Shown here: positions 59,142 to 64,000 of the stretch, piece after piece
Layout of the letters: each line of letters begins with the position of its first letter
Numbering within the stretch: the first letter of the stretch is position 1
Assembly (NCBI RefSeq): GCF_900187045.1
Contig: NZ_LT906453.1
Coordinates: 2,294,001 to 2,358,000 of the forward strand
Source of the DNA: Dermatophilus congolensis
Lineage (GTDB): Bacteria; Actinomycetota; Actinomycetes; Actinomycetales; Dermatophilaceae
Length of the DNA: 64,000 bases
Direction: 5' to 3'
Notes under the pieces: generated by a model
The model's input: only the letters and a program-made list of their open reading frames with translations
Databases searched by the model: none
Told to the model about the DNA's origin: nothing
Made by a program: the position numbers and the translations under genes

Positions 59142-61055
59142 ATGGCCGAAAAGCAGGTCGAGCAGCGCGAGCACGTCGTTATCCGCTTCGCCGGCGACTC
59201 CGGCGACGGCATGCAACTAACCGGTGACCGCTTCACCAACGAAACAGCGCGCCTAGGCAACGACCTGTCCACCCTGCCCAACTTCCCCGCAGAAATCCGC
59301 GCCCCCCAAGGCACACTGCCCGGAGTCTCCAGCTACCAACTCCACTTCTCCAGCCAAGACGTCCTCACCCCCGGCGACGCCCCAGACGTCCTCGTCGCAA
59401 TGAACCCCGCCGCCCTCAAAGCCAACCTCAAAGACATCCCACCCGGCGGCACCCTCATCATCGACTCCGACGAATTCACCAAACGCTCCCTGGCCAAAGT
59501 CGGCTACACAACAAACCCCCTCGAAGACGACTCACTCAACCAATGGCAAGTCCACGCCATCCCCCTGACCTCCATCACCGTCGAAGCACTCCGTGACTAC
59601 GACCTCACCCGCAAAGAAAAAGAACGCAGCAAAAACATGTTCGCGCTCGGCCTGCTCTCCTGGCTATACCAGCGCACCCTCGAAAGCACCACGGCCTTCC
59701 TCAAAGCAAAATTCGCTACTAAACCCACCATCCTCGAAGCCAACCTCGCCGCCCTCAAAGCCGGCTGGAACTTCGGCGAAACCACCGAAACCTTCTCCAT
59801 CCGCTACGAAGTAGCCCCCGCCTCGGCCATCCCCGGCACCTACCGCAACATCACCGGCAACACCGCCACCGCATACGGCCTAGCCCTCGGCGCCCACCGC
59901 ACCGGACTACCCCTCGTCCTGGGCTCCTATCCCATCACCCCCGCCTCCGACATCCTCCACGTCCTATCCGGACTCAAACGCTACGGCGTAGCCACCGTCC
60001 AAGCAGAAGACGAAATCGCAGGAGCTGGCGTAGCCCTCGGCGCATCCTTCGGCGGACACCTCGGCGTCACCACCACCTCCGGCCCAGGCCTATCCCTCAA
60101 ATCCGAAACCATCGGCCTAGCCGTCTCCACCGAACTCCCCCTCGTCATCGTCGACGTCCAACGCGGCGGCCCCTCCACCGGCCTACCCACCAAAACCGAA
60201 CAAGCAGACCTCCTCCAAGCCATGTACGGCCGCAACGGCGAATCCCCAGTGGCAATCGTCGCCGCACAAAGCCCCTCCGACTGCTTCGCAGCCGCCGTCG
60301 AAACCGTACGCATCGCCACCCAATACCGCACCCCCGCAATCCTGCTCACCGACGGCTACCTCGCCAACGGATCCGAACCCTGGCGCATCCCCGACATCGA
60401 TGACCTCCCCGACATGACCGTCGAATTCGCCACCGAACCTAACGCCACAGATGCCAAAGGCAACCCCACCTTCCACCCATTCCAACGCGACCCCCAAACC
60501 CTCGCCCGCCCCTGGGCAATCCCCGGAACCCCCGGTCTAGCACACCGCATCGGCGGCATCGAAAAAGCCAACGGCAGCGGCGAAATCAACTACACCCCCG
60601 ACAACCACGACACGATGGTCCGCCTACGCGCAGCCAAAATCGAACGCATCGCCGACACCATCGAAGACCTCACCGTCTACGACCCCAGCGGCAAAGCAGA
60701 ACTGCTCATCATCGGCTGGGGATCCACCTACGGCCCCATCCGCGCAGCCGTCAACCGCATGCAATCCGAAGGCATGGCCATCGCCCACGCCCACCTACGC
60801 CACATCAACCCCCTCCCCACCAACACCGGCGACATACTCCGCAGCTACAAACGCGTCATCATGCCCGAAATGAACCTCGGCCAAATGGCTACCATCCTGC
60901 GCGCCCGCTACCTCATCGATATCCACTCCCACACCCAAGTCAACGGTCTGCCCTTCACCTCCGCAGACCTCATCGAACACTTCACCCAAGCCCTCGCCGA
61001 ACTCGGCCAACCCGCAGCCGAATACCGCACCCACCTCAACGACACCCAGGCCTAA
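59142..61055 (+). CDS. korA: 2-oxoglutarate/2-oxoacid:ferredoxin oxidoreductase subunit alpha
   Basis: A 637-residue fused gamma-alpha subunit. Domain gamma (residues about 10-190: RFAGDSGDGMQLTGDRF, APQGTLPGVSSYQ) is followed by the pyrimidine-binding alpha domain (SYPITPASDILHVL, EDEIAGAGVALGASFGG, TTTSGPGLSLKSE) and the C-terminal domain. With KorB it decarboxylates a 2-oxoacid, most likely 2-oxoglutarate, to acyl-CoA and reduces ferredoxin. The frame is open far upstream over htpX, but the ATG at 59142 (or GTG at 59130) gives the normal start. Confidence 0.93.
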   Translation: MAEKQVEQREHVVIRFAGDSGDGMQLTGDRFTNETARLGNDLSTLPNFPAEIRAPQGTLPGVSSYQLHFSSQDVLTPGDAPDVLVAMNPAALKANLKDIPPGGTLIIDSDEFTKRSLAKVGYTTNPLEDDSLNQWQVHAIPLTSITVEALRDYDLTRKEKERSKNMFALGLLSWLYQRTLESTTAFLKAKFATKPTILEANLAALKAGWNFGETTETFSIRYEVAPASAIPGTYRNITGNTATAYGLALGAHRTGLPLVLGSYPITPASDILHVLSGLKRYGVATVQAEDEIAGAGVALGASFGGHLGVTTTSGPGLSLKSETIGLAVSTELPLVIVDVQRGGPSTGLPTKTEQADLLQAMYGRNGESPVAIVAAQSPSDCFAAAVETVRIATQYRTPAILLTDGYLANGSEPWRIPDIDDLPDMTVEFATEPNATDAKGNPTFHPFQRDPQTLARPWAIPGTPGLAHRIGGIEKANGSGEINYTPDNHDTMVRLRAAKIERIADTIEDLTVYDPSGKAELLIIGWGSTYGPIRAAVNRMQSEGMAIAHAHLRHINPLPTNTGDILRSYKRVIMPEMNLGQMATILRARYLIDIHSHTQVNGLPFTSADLIEHFTQALAELGQPAAEYRTHLNDTQA

Positions 61056-61074
61056 CCAGAAAGCAGGTACACAC

Positions 61075-62148
61075 ATGAGTATCGATCTGCCCACCCCGGT
61101 TCACGGCCTCGCAGGCATCCCCACTCTCCCCAGCGATGCCCCCAAACCAACCCGCAAGGAATACGCCAGCGACCAAGAAGTCCGCTGGTGCCCCGGATGC
61201 GGTGACTACGCCATCCTCGCTGCCCTCCAAGGATTCCTCCCCGAACTCGGTATCCCCCGAGAAAACATCGCCGTCATTTCCGGGATCGGCTGCTCATCTC
61301 GATTCCCCTACTACCTCGATACCTACGGATTCCACTCCATCCACGGCCGTGCCCCCGCTATCGCCACCGGACTAGCCACAGCACGCGAAGACCTCTCCGT
61401 CTGGGTCATCACCGGCGACGGTGACGCCCTCTCCATCGGCGGTAACCACCTCATCCACGCCATCCGCCGCAACGTCAACCTCAACATCCTGCTCTTCAAC
61501 AACCAGATTTACGGACTTACCAAAGGCCAGTACTCCCCCACCTCCAAGCAAGGCCTCGTCACTAAATCAAGTCCTGCCGGATGCCTCGACACCCCCTTCA
61601 ACCCTCTCCAACTAGCGATCGGCGCTGGCGCCACCTTCGCCGCACGCAGCATGGACTCAGACCGCAAACATCTCACCGAAACTCTCCGCCAAGCCGCAGC
61701 CCATCGAGGCACGTCATTCGTTGAGATCTACCAAAACTGCCCCATCTTCAACGACGGCGCATTCGAATCGTTAAAAGACAATGACGCCAAAGCCGAACGT
61801 CTATTACCTCTCGAAGCTGGAAAACCCATCGTCACCGCCGACGAGCGCTTCAAAGTGATCCGCTCCGGCATGGACTACGAAGTAGTCGGCACACACTCCA
61901 CTGACGAAGAAGCAGTCATCCATGACCCCACCGCTGCTAGCCCTACTCATGCATTCGCTCTGGCAGGCCTAGACGACACCGAATTCCGTCACGTCCCCTT
62001 TGGTGTTCTACGCAACGTTGACGCTCCCGCATACGACGACCAGGTGCGTGCACAAATCTCCGCAGCGACCACCGCTGTAGGTGGCGAAGCACGGGATAGC
62101 GACTTCGCTGCTCTCTTGCGCGGACGCGATTCTTGGACTGTGGAATAA
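61075..62148 (+). CDS. korB: 2-oxoglutarate/2-oxoacid:ferredoxin oxidoreductase subunit beta
   Basis: A 357-residue thiamine-diphosphate subunit. The iron-sulfur ligands start with RWCPGCGDYA (Cys39, Cys42), continue at GIGCSSR and probably YQNCPIFN. The ThDP/magnesium motif is GDGDALSIGGNHLIHAIRRN followed by NNQIYGLTKGQ. It lies 19 bases after korA, with GCAGGT before its ATG. A terminator follows. Confidence 0.95.
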   Translation: MSIDLPTPVHGLAGIPTLPSDAPKPTRKEYASDQEVRWCPGCGDYAILAALQGFLPELGIPRENIAVISGIGCSSRFPYYLDTYGFHSIHGRAPAIATGLATAREDLSVWVITGDGDALSIGGNHLIHAIRRNVNLNILLFNNQIYGLTKGQYSPTSKQGLVTKSSPAGCLDTPFNPLQLAIGAGATFAARSMDSDRKHLTETLRQAAAHRGTSFVEIYQNCPIFNDGAFESLKDNDAKAERLLPLEAGKPIVTADERFKVIRSGMDYEVVGTHSTDEEAVIHDPTAASPTHAFALAGLDDTEFRHVPFGVLRNVDAPAYDDQVRAQISAATTAVGGEARDSDFAALLRGRDSWTVE

Positions 62149-62163
62149 AAGCCATAGAAAACC

Positions 62164-62207
62164 CATTGGGGGGCATTTGCCGCAGATGCGGTAAATGCCC
62201 CCCAATG
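62164..62207 (+). terminator. Terminator after korB
   Basis: 20-base arms (62164-62183 and 62188-62207) pair with a single G-U and a four-base loop, 15 bases after the korB stop. ATTATCCCTGTTT follows. On the opposite strand it could also end the protease message, whose stop is at 62243. Confidence 0.8.
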
Positions 62208-62242
62208 ATTATCCCTGTTTAACCGATTATGCTAAGTATCTC

Positions 62243-63112
62243 TCACTGGGCGGGAGATTTCGGCTTACGTTCTGCTCCTTTATGCAGGGAGCAGCCTTTC
62301 TTGTTCAAGTCGATTTTCCCGGACTCGAAGCATCCAACAAGCTCATCGACACGCTGCCCATACGTTACACCTTGAGCCACCGAAACTTTCCCGGCCTCAT
62401 CAACCTCGCACGGATTATCGGTCTCACACTTTTTACCAGCTTCGTTTTTCGTGTTGTGAATTCCGACAATCTCACCATCTTTATTATAGATGGGAGAACC
62501 ACTTGTTCCTGGAACAAGTCCACACTTCTCACCCGAGTAGCGCAAAGACTTTTCCCAGTGATACTTTCCTTCTTTAAGAACTGGAACAAAACCATTAAAT
62601 GTGCAGGTGTAGTTTTTCGCCCATAGCGCGGAGGGAATCGAAAGCTCGGCACCTACTTCGGGGGCAGCTTTCGCGAAAGAACGCGGCTTTACCCCTCCCT
62701 TTTCAAGCTCTTCAAACGTCTTATCGAGCTCATACAAAGCAATATCTGACTTCTTCAACGTCGCATAAAGAAGTTTAGTGCTATGCACATCCATTGCATT
62801 CGCAATCTTAGCTCCCTTCATAATTGTCACAAGATGAGATTCAGGAACATTGACAACAACCTGATCTCCCGAAGGGCGATTTGCAGCACAGTGCGCATTC
62901 GTCAAGAAAAGTCCCTTATCGCTCTTTTGCGATGAAGGAAACTTCACAATCGAACCAGAACACTTCATAATCCGGGCTGCACCATCGAAGGTCTCGAGCC
63001 CGGAGCCCCCGTCAGCGAAAGCTGATGGCGCCCCAGCAACAGCTCCCCCCAGAAGAACCCCAACCATTGCAAACTTAGCGACCCCAAGGTCACCCTTAAG
63101 TGTGATCATCAT
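62243..63112 (-). CDS. Secreted trypsin-like serine protease
   Basis: A 289-residue exported protein. A signal peptide (FAMVGVLLGGAVAGAPSAFA, residues 14-33) precedes a chymotrypsin-fold domain. The triad is visible as FLTNAHC (His74), KSDIALYEL (Asp) and VPGTSGSPIYN (Ser). Six or more cysteines suggest disulfides. Two adjacent ATG codons (63112 and 63109) are possible starts, with only an A-rich upstream site. The coding sequence is more AT-rich than its neighbours. Substrate unknown. Confidence 0.83.
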   Translation of the reverse strand: MMITLKGDLGVAKFAMVGVLLGGAVAGAPSAFADGGSGLETFDGAARIMKCSGSIVKFPSSQKSDKGLFLTNAHCAANRPSGDQVVVNVPESHLVTIMKGAKIANAMDVHSTKLLYATLKKSDIALYELDKTFEELEKGGVKPRSFAKAAPEVGAELSIPSALWAKNYTCTFNGFVPVLKEGKYHWEKSLRYSGEKCGLVPGTSGSPIYNKDGEIVGIHNTKNEAGKKCETDNPCEVDEAGKVSVAQGVTYGQRVDELVGCFESGKIDLNKKGCSLHKGAERKPKSPAQ

Positions 63113-63301
63113 TAAGTTCTTTTCATTAAATTGAAGAAACAAACGAGAGGCGACAGGCACAAAAGAGAAGAATTACCTAACTAAACTCCGCCCTCAGTAA
63201 TCGCTGAAAATAGTTGAAAAACAAGCGATTTCCGTATGCAGCAGATGTAGGCATCATAGCCTCACCTACACAACACCTAAGAAGTCCCCACACACGAAAC
63301 A

Positions 63302-63328
63302 GCCTGTCCCGTAGATCACAGAACAGGC
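63302..63328 (-). terminator. Weak terminator after the TetR gene
   Basis: GCCTGTTC pairs with GGACAGGC (one G-U) on the minus strand around an 11-base loop, followed by TGTTTCGTG, 24 bases after the stop. Confidence 0.5.
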
Positions 63329-63351
63329 CGCCTCAGCAAGCGTTAGGCTAC

Positions 63352-63978
63352 CTAGCCACCCACATTCAATGAACCCAAGGCCGTGCCCTCCAAATGACCA
63401 ACCACACTGTCCAACACGATCCTCACCACCTCATCGATAGCCTCATCATCCCGATCCACCAACCACGAGAACGTCACCCCATCCACCAACGACAAGATAA
63501 CCCGCGCCAACGTACGCGTTGAAAGCTGTTCCGTCCCCTCCAGCTTCAAACCCTCGCTAATGAACCCCTCCAGCACGTCCAAATACGTGGTGTAGAGAAC
63601 ACGTGCAACCTCGCCATCGGAACGAATCGACCACGCAGCCAACTCGTAACTCAACAGCTGCCGACCCGGTGCACGACGCATCTGCACCTTATACGCATCA
63701 AACGCTTTAAAAACCAGATCACGCATGCTCAAGCCCTGGGCGTCGCCCTCTTCAATAGCCGCAGCTACCGGGCCAAGAATAGGCGTCGCAAACGACTCCG
63801 CGACCCCGGAGAGCAACGCTTCCTTCGAGTTGAAGCAATAGTGCACAACACCCAGAGACACATTGGCCCGATCGGCGATACGGCGCACGGATGCGGCGGC
63901 GAGACCCTCTTCAATAGCAAGGTCGATCGTCGCCTCGATCAACTGCTCACGTCGCTGCTCAGCTGGAACACGGGACAT
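63352..63978 (-). CDS. TetR-family transcriptional regulator
   Basis: A 208-residue regulator. The N-terminal helix-turn-helix is clear (QLIEATIDLAIEEGLAAASVRRIADRANVSLGVVHYCFNSKEALL). The helical C-terminal ligand/dimer domain resembles the BetI/TetR_C-6 type. The ATG at 63978 starts MSRVPAEQRREQ; a GTG three codons earlier is an alternative. It lies next to the window edge, so its target (possibly the gene beyond 64000) is not visible. Confidence 0.88.
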   Translation of the reverse strand: MSRVPAEQRREQLIEATIDLAIEEGLAAASVRRIADRANVSLGVVHYCFNSKEALLSGVAESFATPILGPVAAAIEEGDAQGLSMRDLVFKAFDAYKVQMRRAPGRQLLSYELAAWSIRSDGEVARVLYTTYLDVLEGFISEGLKLEGTEQLSTRTLARVILSLVDGVTFSWLVDRDDEAIDEVVRIVLDSVVGHLEGTALGSLNVGG

Positions 63979-64000
63979 AGCTTTCACAATACGGCCAGCA

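Noticed and set aside
1-64000. CRISPR arrays, insertion sequences and prophage
   Set aside because: No regularly spaced repeats, transposase motifs or phage structural genes were seen; the only mobile-like locus is the secretion operon at 41603-48473.

Overview
The window is a chromosome segment from a high-GC Gram-positive bacterium (Actinomycetota, probably order Micrococcales; a Dermatophilaceae-like organism is a guess I cannot prove). The evidence is the frequent GTG/TTG starts with purine-rich Shine-Dalgarno sites, the RpoB/RpoC and adenylate kinase forms, the NusG with a long acidic N-terminus, the order tRNA-Thr / tRNA-Met / rpmG / HadA-like / HadB-like / murB / tRNA-Trp / secE / nusG / rplK / rplA, and a 2-oxoacid:ferredoxin oxidoreductase of the actinobacterial KorAB type.

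Positions 1-31050 are almost entirely the translation and transcription superblock, all on the minus strand. In transcription order (from high to low coordinates) these are secE-nusG, rplK, rplA, rplJ-rplL, rpoB-rpoC, rpsL-rpsG-fusA-tuf, rpsJ to rplO (S10, spc), secY-adk, map and infA. Several units are separated by strong hairpins: after rplK, rplA, rplL, rpoC, tuf, rplO and adk. The rplJ leader also carries a terminator-like attenuator. The rpsL and rpsJ leaders share a nearly identical 21-nt element.

Positions 31100-41550 hold tRNA-Trp, an adenosine deaminase, murB, two hot-dog dehydratase-like genes, the zinc-form rpmG, tRNA-Met, tRNA-Thr, a biotin ECF transporter (bioN-bioM-bioY), the proton-translocating transhydrogenase pntAB and an MFS permease. 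Here the plus strand is strongly C-rich whichever strand codes.

Positions 41600-48480 are a compact minus-strand operon resembling the mating-channel part of an actinobacterial type IV secretion system: a small membrane protein, a PrgI-like protein, a VirB4-like ATPase, a TrbL-like polytopic protein, a one-pass protein and an NlpC/P60 hydrolase. No relaxase or coupling ATPase is present. Its base skew is opposite to that of its left neighbours, which suggests acquisition or inversion.

Positions 48650-53000 carry a dicarboxylate-type symporter and a trio of exported hydrolases (two paralogous SGNH hydrolases around an esterase lipoprotein). The second SGNH gene has a leader able to fold over its ribosome binding site. 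Positions 53060-55610 are a zinc-starvation cluster. Divergent operons, sharing a Zur-like operator, encode cysteine-free ribosomal proteins (L31B, L32, L28, L33, S14, L36) and a CobW-like protein that has lost its GTPase motifs. Zinc-binding S14 and L33 partners lie elsewhere in the same window.

Positions 55600-64000 contain a 700-bp stretch without a convincing protein gene, tRNA-Tyr, a YajQ-like protein, asparaginase, HtpX protease, korA-korB, a secreted serine protease and a TetR regulator. No rRNA genes, CRISPR arrays or insertion sequences were seen.
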